A DNA stretch of 64,000 nucleotides, from contig DFBJ01000007.1 of the NCBI GenBank assembly GCA_002366565.1, forward strand, positions 223,020-287,019, written 5' to 3'. Below, piece after piece: positions 36,861 through 45,894 of this stretch (position 1 is the stretch's first letter; every line of letters begins with the position of its first letter). This DNA comes from Bacteriovoracaceae bacterium UBA3083. GTDB taxonomy: Bacteria > Bdellovibrionota > Bacteriovoracia > Bacteriovoracales > Bacteriovoracaceae. Under the pieces are notes generated by a model. The model did not search any database and was not told the origin of the DNA. It saw only the letters and a program-made list of their open reading frames with translations. Made by a program: the position numbers and the translations under genes.

Positions 36861-37877
36861 ATGTCAAAAATTAGAATTTTATTATCAGATACATTTGATC
36901 CTTGGTTTAACCTTGCTACTGAAGATTGGATCTTTAGAGATATGGATGCTGAGACACACGTTCTTTTTCTGTGGAGAAATCAAGATACTGTTGTTATCGG
37001 TAGATTTCAGAATCCGTGGACAGAGTGTAATACTGAGAAAATGGAAGAGGATAATATTAAGTTAGCTAGAAGACAGAGTGGCGGTGGAGCAGTCTTTCAC
37101 GACTTAGGAAATACTAACTTTACATTTCTGAATTCAAAAGAAAACTATGATAAGGCGGTTAATAATAAAATAATTTCTAATGCTCTTGCTCGTTTTGGAG
37201 TCGAGGCATTTGCATCTGGTCGAAATGATATACTTGTGAAAAGTGATGATGGTGATAAGAAAATATCTGGATCTGCGTTTAAAGAAACTAAGGATAGATC
37301 GTTTCATCACGGAACACTCTTAATTGATGCCGACTTATCTAAGCTTGGAAATTACTTAAATCCTTCCAAGAAGAAGTTAGAAAGTAAGGGCATAAAATCA
37401 GTAAGAGCACGTGTTACTAACCTTAAAGAATGTAATCCCGAAATTAATCACGAGACTATTTGCTCTGCAATAATTGAAGAGTTCAAGTCTCATTATGGAA
37501 CAGAATGTGAGGTTGAGCTCTTAGATCATGATTACTTAAAGTCTGTTGCTCACCTTAATGACTACTATGAAAAGCTTAAGGATTGGAACTGGAGATTTGG
37601 TGAAACTCCAAAGTTTAATCACTTCTTAGAGGAGAGATTTACATGGGGCGGAATAGAGGCCCATATTGATTCTCATAAAGGTCTAATCGAGAAGTGTACA
37701 ATATACTCTGATTCTCTTCACCCTGAAATGATTGAGTACGTATCTAAGGCCCTAGTAGGTAAACAATATAATCCTAATGGTATTACGGAAGCGATCAATT
37801 CAGTTAAGGACGAATTACCTATGATCAGTGATGAACTAAGTGAATTAGGAGAGTGGTTGTCTAAAGAAATTCATTAA
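36861..37877 (+). CDS. lplA: Lipoate-protein ligase A
   Basis: Attaches lipoate or octanoate-derived lipoate to E2 and GcvH proteins via an adenylate. The start at 36861 is preceded by GGAG 6 nt upstream, better than the ATG four codons earlier. Key motifs: WRNQDTVVIGRFQNPW, the nucleotide/lipoate site RRQSGGGAVFHD, GNTNFTF and KISGSAFKE with the conserved Lys. The C-terminal accessory domain is present (about residues 245-338), as in full-length LplA. Confidence 0.9.
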   Translation: MSKIRILLSDTFDPWFNLATEDWIFRDMDAETHVLFLWRNQDTVVIGRFQNPWTECNTEKMEEDNIKLARRQSGGGAVFHDLGNTNFTFLNSKENYDKAVNNKIISNALARFGVEAFASGRNDILVKSDDGDKKISGSAFKETKDRSFHHGTLLIDADLSKLGNYLNPSKKKLESKGIKSVRARVTNLKECNPEINHETICSAIIEEFKSHYGTECEVELLDHDYLKSVAHLNDYYEKLKDWNWRFGETPKFNHFLEERFTWGGIEAHIDSHKGLIEKCTIYSDSLHPEMIEYVSKALVGKQYNPNGITEAINSVKDELPMISDELSELGEWLSKEIH

Positions 37878-37918
37878 CTTACTTTTCTTATAGGGGAAGT
37901 CCAGTTAGAATTTCCCCC

Positions 37919-39628
37919 ATGAATAGCTCAACTCAATCAACTTCAATCGATATATGGAAATCTTATTTATTAAACAATAAGACAATGTACCTAGTCGGTA
38001 CATTAATGGTTTTAATCACTAATATTTGCCAAGTCTTAACAACTAGAATCATTGGTTGGGTCATAGACTTTTTCAGTGGCGATAGCTTTCCTACCTTCTT
38101 TGAAAAAGCAACTAAGCTTGATACCTTTTACTTCCTTTTTATTTGTATCTTCATTTGTAGAGTATTTATCACTATTGGTAGAATGGGATGGAGAGTCACT
38201 CTTGCAAGGCAGACTCATATGGCGAGTGCCATGTTGAGAAAGAGAATCTGGGAGAACGCAAGATTTTTTAAAAAGAAAGATTTAGTTACTGACTTCTCAA
38301 AAGGTAATCTAATGAATGCATCAAATAGTGATGTAAATTCATCTCGTTTTATATTTGGTTTTACTCTGGTTGGACTTGTTGATGTTATTTTTCTTGGTGT
38401 GTTAACTCTTTCTACAATGTTAATGATCAATATTAAAATGACTGTCATCTCTGTTTTGACACTTTCTATCTTACCTTTCTTTGTTAGGAAGTTATCTACA
38501 AAAGAAGTTCAAAGACATAAGGATTCTCAAAAGTCTCTTGGTGACTTTAATGATTTATCTACTCAAGTCATTAGTACAATTCGTCTGCAAAGACTTACGC
38601 AAACTGGTGGATTCTGGGAAGACAAGTTGATTGAGAGTGCATCAAACTATAAAGATCAAAGATTAAAGGCCTTATTCACTTCTTTAAACTACATACCAAT
38701 GATGGGAGGAGCCTCAATTATTAGTTATGTAGTTCTTTTTACTGTTGGTATTAATCTTGTAATTAGTCAGCAAATGACAATTGGAGACTTTGTTTCAATG
38801 CAAGGATTGATTTTCTTATTACAAGATCCACTTATGGAAATGGGATTCATAATTTCAGATTGGAAGCGAGGGACTACAAGCTTAGATAGATTAAATAATA
38901 TATTTAAAAATAAAAAAGAAGAATTTCTGTATCAAAAGGGTGGAGATATAAACGAAAGTGAGTATGTACTTCATGCTAAAAATCTATCATTCAAATTTCA
39001 TGATTCTGATAAAGACAAACCACTTATTAATAATTTTAATCTAAGCTTACTCCCTGGAGAGAGGTTGGGTATTACCGGAGATATTGGTACTGGTAAGTCT
39101 ACTCTCTTAAGTATCTTAAGTGGACTCGAAAGAAATTATGAAGGGAAGCTCTTCTTTTTTGGAAAAGACTACAATAGCTATAGTCATAAGGAATTAAGGG
39201 AGTTTATTAGCTTTGTACAACAAAAGCCTTTTTTATTCGCTGATACAATTAAGAAAAATATAGAAATGGATCGAGACCTTTCAGACGACGATGTTTGGTA
39301 TTACCTAAGGCTTGCTGGCCTAGATAAAGACGTAGACTCATTTCCTGATAAATTAAATACTCCACTTGGGGAATGGGGGATTAATCTCTCTGGCGGGCAG
39401 AGACAGAGGCTTACTCTTGCTAGGGCGCTCTCTAGAAGACCAAAGTTATTATTCTTAGATGATTGCCTTAGTGCTGTCGATACAGTGACAGAAGACTTAA
39501 TCTTAAATAATCTTGACCGTGAACTAAGTGACACAACTCTTGTTTGGGTCGCACATAGAAGCTCTACGCTTAAGTATTGTAATAAAGTACTAAACCTCTC
39601 TCATGGTATGGAGGTGATTGATGAGTAA
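37919..39628 (+). CDS. ABC exporter half-transporter, first subunit of a heterodimer (MdlA-like)
   Basis: 569 residues: a six-helix transmembrane domain (about 15-320) then an ATPase. Walker A GDIGTGKST is at G387-T395, the signature LSGGQRQR is normal, but Walker B reads LLFLDDCLSAVD, with Asp in place of the catalytic Glu. The next gene has a normal Walker B but a weak signature, so the pair would have one full and one degenerate ATP site, a known heterodimeric-exporter layout. Ribosome site is poor. Substrate unknown; drug or lipid export are the usual options. Confidence 0.85.
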   Translation: MNSSTQSTSIDIWKSYLLNNKTMYLVGTLMVLITNICQVLTTRIIGWVIDFFSGDSFPTFFEKATKLDTFYFLFICIFICRVFITIGRMGWRVTLARQTHMASAMLRKRIWENARFFKKKDLVTDFSKGNLMNASNSDVNSSRFIFGFTLVGLVDVIFLGVLTLSTMLMINIKMTVISVLTLSILPFFVRKLSTKEVQRHKDSQKSLGDFNDLSTQVISTIRLQRLTQTGGFWEDKLIESASNYKDQRLKALFTSLNYIPMMGGASIISYVVLFTVGINLVISQQMTIGDFVSMQGLIFLLQDPLMEMGFIISDWKRGTTSLDRLNNIFKNKKEEFLYQKGGDINESEYVLHAKNLSFKFHDSDKDKPLINNFNLSLLPGERLGITGDIGTGKSTLLSILSGLERNYEGKLFFFGKDYNSYSHKELREFISFVQQKPFLFADTIKKNIEMDRDLSDDDVWYYLRLAGLDKDVDSFPDKLNTPLGEWGINLSGGQRQRLTLARALSRRPKLLFLDDCLSAVDTVTEDLILNNLDRELSDTTLVWVAHRSSTLKYCNKVLNLSHGMEVIDE

Positions 39629-41411
39629 TCAATTTGTTGCTCGCGATGAGCAGGATGAATCTAATTTAAAAAAGAATGCACTTAATGATTTAAAGTCATT
39701 AAAGTTTTTGATTAAGCAAGGACAGGCGAGAAAAGGAAAGTTTATCTTTGCTCTAGTCTTAATGCTTGTTAGTTCACTATCAGCTATCTATTCCTCAAGG
39801 GCAATGGGTTACTTAGTTGAAGAAGGACTACTTAAGAAGGCCTTTGATGATTCTTATTTTTGGGCAATTTTAATTGTTCTTTGCGAAGTTGCGGCACTTG
39901 TTCTTCAATGGTGTGGAAGAAGAATTCTCGTTTTAAACTCCTCTGAAACTATCTTAGATATCAGAAAGAAGTTATTTGCTCACATTCAAAAACTTCCGCT
40001 TAGCTTTTATGATAAACAGCCTCAAGGAAGAGTGATTACTCGAATTACTCACGACGTTGAAGGAGTTGAAGAATTCTTCACTTCTACTATAGGTCGTTTT
40101 GTAAATGCTGGTTTTATGGCCATTATCTCTGGTACGGCCATGTGCTTAACGAACTTTAGAATTGGTATTATTCTAATCTGCTCGATGCTTCCCGCTGTTC
40201 TGTTAGTATATCTTACTAAGAATAAAGTAAGAGTAGTAAATAGAAGAATGTCGAAACTCTCTAGTGCTCTAAATTCTAAACTCAATGAGTACTTAAGTGG
40301 AATTGATGTTATTAGATCCTATGGACTTGAGAGTTGGTCTCATCAAAATTTTGACGAAGCAGTAAATGATCACCGTAGCGCTCAATTAAGTGCTAACTTT
40401 TTATACTCATGGACAAGACCTCTCACTGCTTTCTTTTGTACGCTCCCTCTTGTAGGGCTTATCTTCTTTGGGGGAAAGGCCGTTCTCGCTGGAACTATGA
40501 GTGTTGGAGTGTTTGTTGCTTTTATTAGATATTGTGAAAAATTCTTCTCCCCAATATTAATGCTCGCTCGTGAGATACATGTAATTCAACAGGCCTTTAC
40601 AAGTAGTGAACGTGTACATAGTTTCTTCTCTCATGCTGAAGAGGAGACAGTTTTAGGTAAGGATGGAGAGATATCAGATCATGACTTTCAAGGCCAAATT
40701 GAATTTAAAAATACTTGGATGTCCTATGAATCAGATAATTGGGTCTTAAAAGATTTAAACTTTAAAATTAATAGTGGTGAAAAAATTGGACTAGTTGGTT
40801 CTACTGGTTGCGGAAAGACTACAACTGTTAGTTTACTTGCTCGATTATATGACTTTCAAAAAGGATCTATCGAAGTCGATGGTATATCTATTCGAGACTT
40901 TAATCGTAAATATTTACGTAGTTCGATAGGTTTTGTTTCACAGGATCCGATCATTTTTAGCGCTGACCTCAGAGAGAATTTATGTGCTGGAAACTCTGCA
41001 ACTGATGAAGAAATACTCTCATGTTGTGAAGAGACAGGGCTAGCTAAAGCTATGATGGAGTCGGGGATGACTTTGGACTCAGATATTTTAGATGGTGGTG
41101 AAAATCTCAGTATCGGTGAGAAACAGCTTCTTAGTTTGACGAGAGTTTTACTTGCAGATCCAAAGATTCTTGTTCTCGATGAGGCCACGGCCAATATTGA
41201 CCCAAACTATGAGAGAATCATTCACAATGCTATTATCAGTATAATGAAAAATAAAACATGCTTAATCATTGCTCATAGACTAGATACTGTGATGAGCTGT
41301 GATAGGCTCCTTGTCTTTGATAAAGGGAGACTTGCTGAAAGTGGAGCACCAGAAGAACTTCTAAAAAGTGATGGTCTTTTTGCGGGCCTTCAAAAGGCAA
41401 GTCAGAATTAA
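39621..41411 (+). CDS. ABC exporter half-transporter, second subunit (MdlB-like)
   Basis: 596 residues; start ATG 39621 with GGAGGTG just ahead, overlapping the last codons of its partner. Six transmembrane helices (about 38-330) precede an ATPase with Walker A GSTGCGKTT, Walker B ILVLDEATANID with the catalytic Glu, and signature LSIGEKQL, in which the second Gly of LSGGQ is Ile. That degenerate signature faces the partner's Asp Walker B, which together make the non-hydrolysing site. Inner-membrane export. Confidence 0.87.
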   Translation: MSNQFVARDEQDESNLKKNALNDLKSLKFLIKQGQARKGKFIFALVLMLVSSLSAIYSSRAMGYLVEEGLLKKAFDDSYFWAILIVLCEVAALVLQWCGRRILVLNSSETILDIRKKLFAHIQKLPLSFYDKQPQGRVITRITHDVEGVEEFFTSTIGRFVNAGFMAIISGTAMCLTNFRIGIILICSMLPAVLLVYLTKNKVRVVNRRMSKLSSALNSKLNEYLSGIDVIRSYGLESWSHQNFDEAVNDHRSAQLSANFLYSWTRPLTAFFCTLPLVGLIFFGGKAVLAGTMSVGVFVAFIRYCEKFFSPILMLAREIHVIQQAFTSSERVHSFFSHAEEETVLGKDGEISDHDFQGQIEFKNTWMSYESDNWVLKDLNFKINSGEKIGLVGSTGCGKTTTVSLLARLYDFQKGSIEVDGISIRDFNRKYLRSSIGFVSQDPIIFSADLRENLCAGNSATDEEILSCCEETGLAKAMMESGMTLDSDILDGGENLSIGEKQLLSLTRVLLADPKILVLDEATANIDPNYERIIHNAIISIMKNKTCLIIAHRLDTVMSCDRLLVFDKGRLAESGAPEELLKSDGLFAGLQKASQN

Positions 41412-41435
41412 AATAAAAAATTTAAAAGGTTCTAC

Positions 41436-41954
41436 ATGAGACACATTCACACTTCTAGACATCACAAAATTGATTCCCTAGAGAATAAGTCTATATTCCA
41501 GAGAAAGGCAACTAGAGCGATAGCTCTTAGTGGTGATGAGATCCTTATGTTATACACCGAAAGATATCATGATTATAGCTTACCAGGTGGTGGTATTGAT
41601 AAGGGCGAGGATATTATCTCTGGTCTTGTACGTGAACTAAAAGAAGAGACTGGAGCTCAAAATATTTCAAATATTTCGGAGTTTGGTATTTATGAAGAGT
41701 ATAGGCCATGGCACAAACCTGACTTTGATATTCAGCATATGATTTCATATTGTTTTACTTGTTCTGTTGATAGAGAGCTTGGAGAGACTACTCTAGAGCA
41801 CTATGAATTAAGTAATGGTATGAAACCAGTTTGGATTAATATCCATGATGCTCTTAAGCACAACGAGCATACGATAGCTAATAGTGTAAAAAAAGGCATG
41901 TCAATTGAGCGTGAGACCTATCTTTTAAATCTAATTAGAACTGAACTCTTATAG
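41436..41954 (+). CDS. Nudix hydrolase
   Basis: 172 residues with a complete Nudix box GGGIDKGED...RELKEETGA (G52, E58, R66, E67, E70, E71). These enzymes cleave nucleoside diphosphates linked to another moiety. A short N-terminal basic/His segment precedes it. The gene lies 24 nt after the exporter and is transcribed the same way. Substrate not deducible. Confidence 0.85.
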   Translation: MRHIHTSRHHKIDSLENKSIFQRKATRAIALSGDEILMLYTERYHDYSLPGGGIDKGEDIISGLVRELKEETGAQNISNISEFGIYEEYRPWHKPDFDIQHMISYCFTCSVDRELGETTLEHYELSNGMKPVWINIHDALKHNEHTIANSVKKGMSIERETYLLNLIRTELL

Positions 41955-41959
41955 TAGGG

Positions 41960-42859
41960 TTAGTTACTTTTTAAATAGTCTAAAACTATCTTTACTGACT
42001 TCATTGGAGTTTCTAGTTGAGGTGTATGTCCAATATCTTCAAGCTTAAAAAATGTTAAATTCTTAACATCCCTTTGCCAAAACTTACTTTGATCAAAGGG
42101 AATCCATGAATCTTCTTTTCCCCATATTAATAGAGTTGGAGTCTTCAATTCACTAAGATTTGGAGTGTGATCTTTTAATTTCATAATCTCTTCAAAGACT
42201 TTCATATATCTATCGAAGTTTCCTTCTAATTTAAATAAGTCATAAAATCTTTCAAGATCTTGTTCTTCCATTTTATTTCTATTAAAAAATACACCTCTTG
42301 CAATTATGTCCGATGTCATTCTTGTCGTGAAGTTTTTAGCAATCCACTTGAGGAACTTATTATTTGATGTCTTTACTATAAAAGGAGGAGATAGGGGATA
42401 ACCTGCAGGGGATAGAAGAACGAGCTTTTCAATATCTTTCGGATAATCTAAGGCATAGTTCCAAGCAATATAGCCACCTAGGCTATTTCCTATAACGATA
42501 GGTCTCTTAATATCTAATTTTTTGAATAAATGATGTAAGAACTCTGAATAGCCCTTAGAATTGTATGGAATCTCTTTACCATTTGTTAGGCCAAAACCTG
42601 GAATATCTATGGCGATATACCTATATCCGCTCTCGACTATTGTGTCTTTCCATTTTCTCCATGTATGAAGACTGTCGCAGATACCATGTAGTAGTACAAT
42701 AGGATTTCCACTACCAAAATCACGGTAGTGTACGTTAGTGCCTCTTACATCAATGAATTTACTGCCATCAGTTTTAGAGCTCCACTTCTCTCTAATATTT
42801 TCAGCATTTGAGTATGCTGAAATAAAAATTAGAGATAGTAGAGCAAATGTTTTTACCAT
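41960..42859 (-). CDS. Exported alpha/beta hydrolase
   Basis: 299 residues with a signal peptide (MVKTFALLSLIFISAYSNA), so periplasmic or secreted. Nucleophile Ser126 in VIGNSLGGY, oxyanion HGICDS, an Asp in LLIWGKEDSW and a His in DIGHTPQLE form the hydrolase triad. Lipase or esterase class; substrate unknown. Its start overlaps the end of the Ppx/GppA-like gene by 7 bp, so they are translated together. Confidence 0.82.
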   Translation of the reverse strand: MVKTFALLSLIFISAYSNAENIREKWSSKTDGSKFIDVRGTNVHYRDFGSGNPIVLLHGICDSLHTWRKWKDTIVESGYRYIAIDIPGFGLTNGKEIPYNSKGYSEFLHHLFKKLDIKRPIVIGNSLGGYIAWNYALDYPKDIEKLVLLSPAGYPLSPPFIVKTSNNKFLKWIAKNFTTRMTSDIIARGVFFNRNKMEEQDLERFYDLFKLEGNFDRYMKVFEEIMKLKDHTPNLSELKTPTLLIWGKEDSWIPFDQSKFWQRDVKNLTFFKLEDIGHTPQLETPMKSVKIVLDYLKSN

Positions 42860-43878
42860 GAACTTTTATCTAGGAATAATCCGTGAGACATATTTACTTT
42901 TAAAGTCTCAACTTTTCTCATACCAAGTGACTCCATAAAGCCTAGAACTAGGGCTATATTTGTAACATCTGTAGCAGCAAACTTGCCACCAATCTGTTTG
43001 TCATTTAGCTTTGAGCGTTTACTTAGGGCAACTCTTAATTGAGTTTGATTATAGATATGACCTTTTTTTAAGGTCTGTTTTCTAACTGAGTAATAGTGAA
43101 CTCCACCAATACCAAATATTCTTGCTGTTTTAATATACTTCTTAACTTCTGCGCTAACGTTAGCCGAGGCAAAAAATCTCGCTAATGCTCTTGCTTTCTT
43201 TGATTTTGTTTTACCAATAGGGTTGGGTGAGACATTCTTACCATTATATAGGTTTTTAAGAACTGTTTGTTTAAATGAAACACTGGCAAGCTTACCTAGG
43301 TAGTATTTGAATTCTCCATTCTCTACATAAGTCATCTGCATGCTTCCACCACCAATATCCCATACTAGAATATTTTCATCATCGTTGAATGGATGCTTTA
43401 CCTTCGCACCTAAGTAACCAAACTTTGCTTCTAGCTCTTGATTTATAACTCTAACCTTTAAGCCTACATCATCTGATATTCTATCAAGTGCTTTTTGACC
43501 ATTAGTTGCTTCTCTGAATGCCTGAGTTGCTAAAGCACTAAACTCTGTAACACCTAGTTCTGTCGCAGTTTGCTTTAATTCTTTAAGCTCACTGATTCCT
43601 TCATCTAGAATTTTCTGAGAAAAAGTATTGTTATTGTCATAAAGCGCCTGCTTGTAACCAACAGCTGCTTGGTCTTCAAAGAAAACTTCCACAATTTTAT
43701 TTTCACAAGTATTCACTTTTGCGAGAGTCATTTTTGTTGAGCCTGATCCGATATCGAATGCGGCTCTTTTTACTAGGCAGTTGTCCTTCTTAGATAGTGA
43801 GCTACAACTCGCCAGCACTCCTAGAAGAATGATTAGTAGAAAATTACTTCTTGTAAACAAATGCTTTCTCTCTGACAT
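42853..43878 (-). CDS. Ppx/GppA-like phosphatase carrying a lipoprotein signal
   Basis: 341 residues from ATG 43878 (a TTG at 43884 or TTG at 43860 are possible). The N-terminus ends in LGVLASC, a good lipobox. The rest is a Ppx/GppA-type ASKHA fold: FDIGSGSTKMTL, LATQAFREATNG, INQELEAKFGYLGAK and WDIGGGSMQMTYV. Ppx/GppA enzymes degrade polyphosphate or (p)ppGpp in the cytosol; a membrane-anchored exported version is unusual. Its 5' end overlaps the methyltransferase gene by tens of bases. The function at the cell surface or periplasm is inference. Confidence 0.8.
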   Translation of the reverse strand: MSERKHLFTRSNFLLIILLGVLASCSSLSKKDNCLVKRAAFDIGSGSTKMTLAKVNTCENKIVEVFFEDQAAVGYKQALYDNNNTFSQKILDEGISELKELKQTATELGVTEFSALATQAFREATNGQKALDRISDDVGLKVRVINQELEAKFGYLGAKVKHPFNDDENILVWDIGGGSMQMTYVENGEFKYYLGKLASVSFKQTVLKNLYNGKNVSPNPIGKTKSKKARALARFFASANVSAEVKKYIKTARIFGIGGVHYYSVRKQTLKKGHIYNQTQLRVALSKRSKLNDKQIGGKFAATDVTNIALVLGFMESLGMRKVETLKVNMSHGLFLDKSSW

Positions 43879-44995
43879 ATTCAATCTTTTGTTTAGAGTT
43901 GCTCTTTTTAGTATTCTTAGACTCTTTTTGCATTAAGTATGACTTGTACATGCTCTTAAGAGATTTACCTATTGCTTTCGCCATAAGAGGAGGAACTGCA
44001 TTTCCAATTTGTCTCCACTGGGCTGATAAAGGTCCCATGAATTCAAAATCATTTGGAAAACTTTGAAGTGCTGCTGCTTCTCTTTGAGTAAGGTATCTAT
44101 GCTCTACAGGATGATAGTAACTATGTCTGTGAGTCATAATTGTAGGGCTTGGAAGACTTCTATCTAATCTTTGATACTTTGTTTGTCTAAAACGATTTTC
44201 TCTTAGATTAACCCAATCTACACCTAACTTAAGTGAAGGAGTAAAGTACTTCTTTTCATCAGCTTCATAACGGATCCCTTTGCCCTCTGGGATTCGCTTT
44301 AATCTTCTAAGGTCTATCTTTGATTTAATTACAGCTTGCTCTAAATCGTGATTAAGGATTTCTCCAGACTTTGTCTCTAGATTACTTAAAGCATCACCAA
44401 CTGTCATTGGCTCTCTATAAGTTTTAGCTATAATTGTATCGTGTGTATGCTTAGGGAAAGTAATGTCGCAATTAACTCTTGTTCCAATAAGAATTGTTCT
44501 TCTTCTTTTCTCTGGAACACCATAGTTTTGTGAAGACATCACTTGCACGTCCATTTGGTAACCAAGAGTTTTGAATTTTTTAAATATATTTTGGAGAGTT
44601 TTCTCGTTCTTCTTTGCAAGAAGTCCCGTTACATTTTCGATCACTACAAAGTAGGGCATAGTTGTTCTAACAATCCTGCAGAATTCAAGAAATAATGTAT
44701 TTCTCATATCGTCCGGATTCCCAAGACCTACTGTTGAAAAACCTTGGCAAGGAGGTCCGCCTACAACTACATGAACATGATTCCCATCTAACTTTTTAAG
44801 AAGTTCTTTCTTTGTAAGTTTTGTTATGTCCCCACAGTACGTTTGCGCGTGTTTGTGATTGCGTGCAAAAGTCTCCATGGCGTGCTTATTTGCATCTACG
44901 CCTAAAACACATTTCATTCCTGCTAGTTCCAGTCCGCACGACAGGCCACCTGCTCCAGCAAAGACATCTATGAAGTTTAAAACATTCTTTGTCAT
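43844..44995 (-). CDS. C5-cytosine DNA methyltransferase
   Basis: 383 residues. Motif I FIDVFAGAGGLSCG, catalytic Cys83 in GGPPCQGF (motif IV), Glu120 in VIENVTG (motif VI), motif VIII VPEKRRRTILIG, and QIGNAVPP (motif X) are all present; the target-recognition region lies about residues 200-300. Expected to methylate cytosine in an unknown site. No restriction enzyme gene is adjacent. The gene lies 84 nt after the ABC-like pseudoATPase and overlaps the Ppx/GppA-like lipoprotein gene downstream. Confidence 0.95.
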   Translation of the reverse strand: MTKNVLNFIDVFAGAGGLSCGLELAGMKCVLGVDANKHAMETFARNHKHAQTYCGDITKLTKKELLKKLDGNHVHVVVGGPPCQGFSTVGLGNPDDMRNTLFLEFCRIVRTTMPYFVVIENVTGLLAKKNEKTLQNIFKKFKTLGYQMDVQVMSSQNYGVPEKRRRTILIGTRVNCDITFPKHTHDTIIAKTYREPMTVGDALSNLETKSGEILNHDLEQAVIKSKIDLRRLKRIPEGKGIRYEADEKKYFTPSLKLGVDWVNLRENRFRQTKYQRLDRSLPSPTIMTHRHSYYHPVEHRYLTQREAAALQSFPNDFEFMGPLSAQWRQIGNAVPPLMAKAIGKSLKSMYKSYLMQKESKNTKKSNSKQKIEYVREKAFVYKK

Positions 44996-45079
44996 TTCTT
45001 CTCTAAGTTGTGGGTTTATCTTTTAATTCCAATATATTATCGGATTAGCATGGTAATATTGTCAAATATTGATGGGGGT

Positions 45080-45763
45080 TTATGCGGCTTTTTTGGAATT
45101 ATGTTCAGATTTTTTAAAGTCTATAGTAGTCACATTTGAAGTATCGTGATGTCGCACTGGGTCTTCTAGACGGAAATGACCATTTGGACCCTTACAAATG
45201 ATTTTGTTTATATGTGAGTTCCATAAATTTCTTTGCTCACTGGTAACTAGAATTGTCTGATTAAACTTCTCTTTACTAGCGTCTAATGCATCAAAGAATA
45301 TAGATTGAATACTTTCATCTAAGTACTTTTCTGGCTTTTCTAAAAATAGGTAATCACATTTATGAAATAAGATTTTTATAATTGATATGATTTTCTTGTC
45401 TTGTGTGGAAGCTTTCGCTGGATAGGTATTCTCATCATCAATACATTCCATAAGCTTTGCAAGTGCATGATGATCTGCTTTATGAAGAAGTTCGCTAATA
45501 GACTTATTGGTATTATCACGTATTCCAAGATCTAAGAGGAGATTCTCTTTTAAAGTTAAGTTTGACATCAATTCTGCTTTTTCTTCAATGTGCTTGAACC
45601 TGATAGGCCCTCTTCTTCCACAATACTTAATAAAATGAATAAAGTCTTTGAGTTGACTCTGATTGTGCTTCTGATTCTTCACCTCAAAAAGAAGTGCATC
45701 CCCAGCTAAGAATTGTGGCGTTTTTCTTGATATCATCGATAATCTATCGGTATTTCTACTCAA
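45080..45763 (-). CDS. Degenerate ABC-ATPase-like protein lacking Walker motifs
   Basis: 227 residues, no signal peptide. The order follows an ABC ATPase: GPIRF then a Q-loop-like ELMSNLTLKENLLLDLG, a helical stretch, then KIISIIKILFHKCDYLFLEKPEKYLDE, aligning with signature, Walker B and D-loop, and finally ILVTSEQRNLW. But Walker A is absent (position occupied by NQKHNQSQ), the signature LSGGQ is gone (PAKASTQ), Walker B catalytic Glu is Lys, and the switch His is Ser. It cannot bind and hydrolyse ATP by the usual scheme. A structural or regulatory role is inference. Divergent from the MnmA-like gene. Confidence 0.65.
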   Translation of the reverse strand: MSRNTDRLSMISRKTPQFLAGDALLFEVKNQKHNQSQLKDFIHFIKYCGRRGPIRFKHIEEKAELMSNLTLKENLLLDLGIRDNTNKSISELLHKADHHALAKLMECIDDENTYPAKASTQDKKIISIIKILFHKCDYLFLEKPEKYLDESIQSIFFDALDASKEKFNQTILVTSEQRNLWNSHINKIICKGPNGHFRLEDPVRHHDTSNVTTIDFKKSEHNSKKAA

Positions 45764-45801
45764 TACCTTTATAGCAGCCGGCTAGGATATATTTGCTTCA
45801 C

Positions 45802-45829
45802 TTCAAAATACACTAATTTTTGTTATAAT
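45802..45829 (+). promoter_or_regulatory. Probable promoter of the MnmA-like/M28/mnmA genes
   Basis: TTCAAA, 16 nt, then TATAAT with an extended TG before it (TGTTATAAT). It is about 65 nt ahead of the ATG at 45895. The -35 is weak. Confidence 0.45.
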
Positions 45830-45894
45830 TATCATTAGTTATACCCTCAAAATATGTTGATCTTTTTTGTCGGATGAACGTAAGGAAGTAGTAG

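Noticed and set aside
36769..37065. 98-codon frame ahead of and over lplA
   Set aside because: Overlaps lplA in another frame; no ribosome site.
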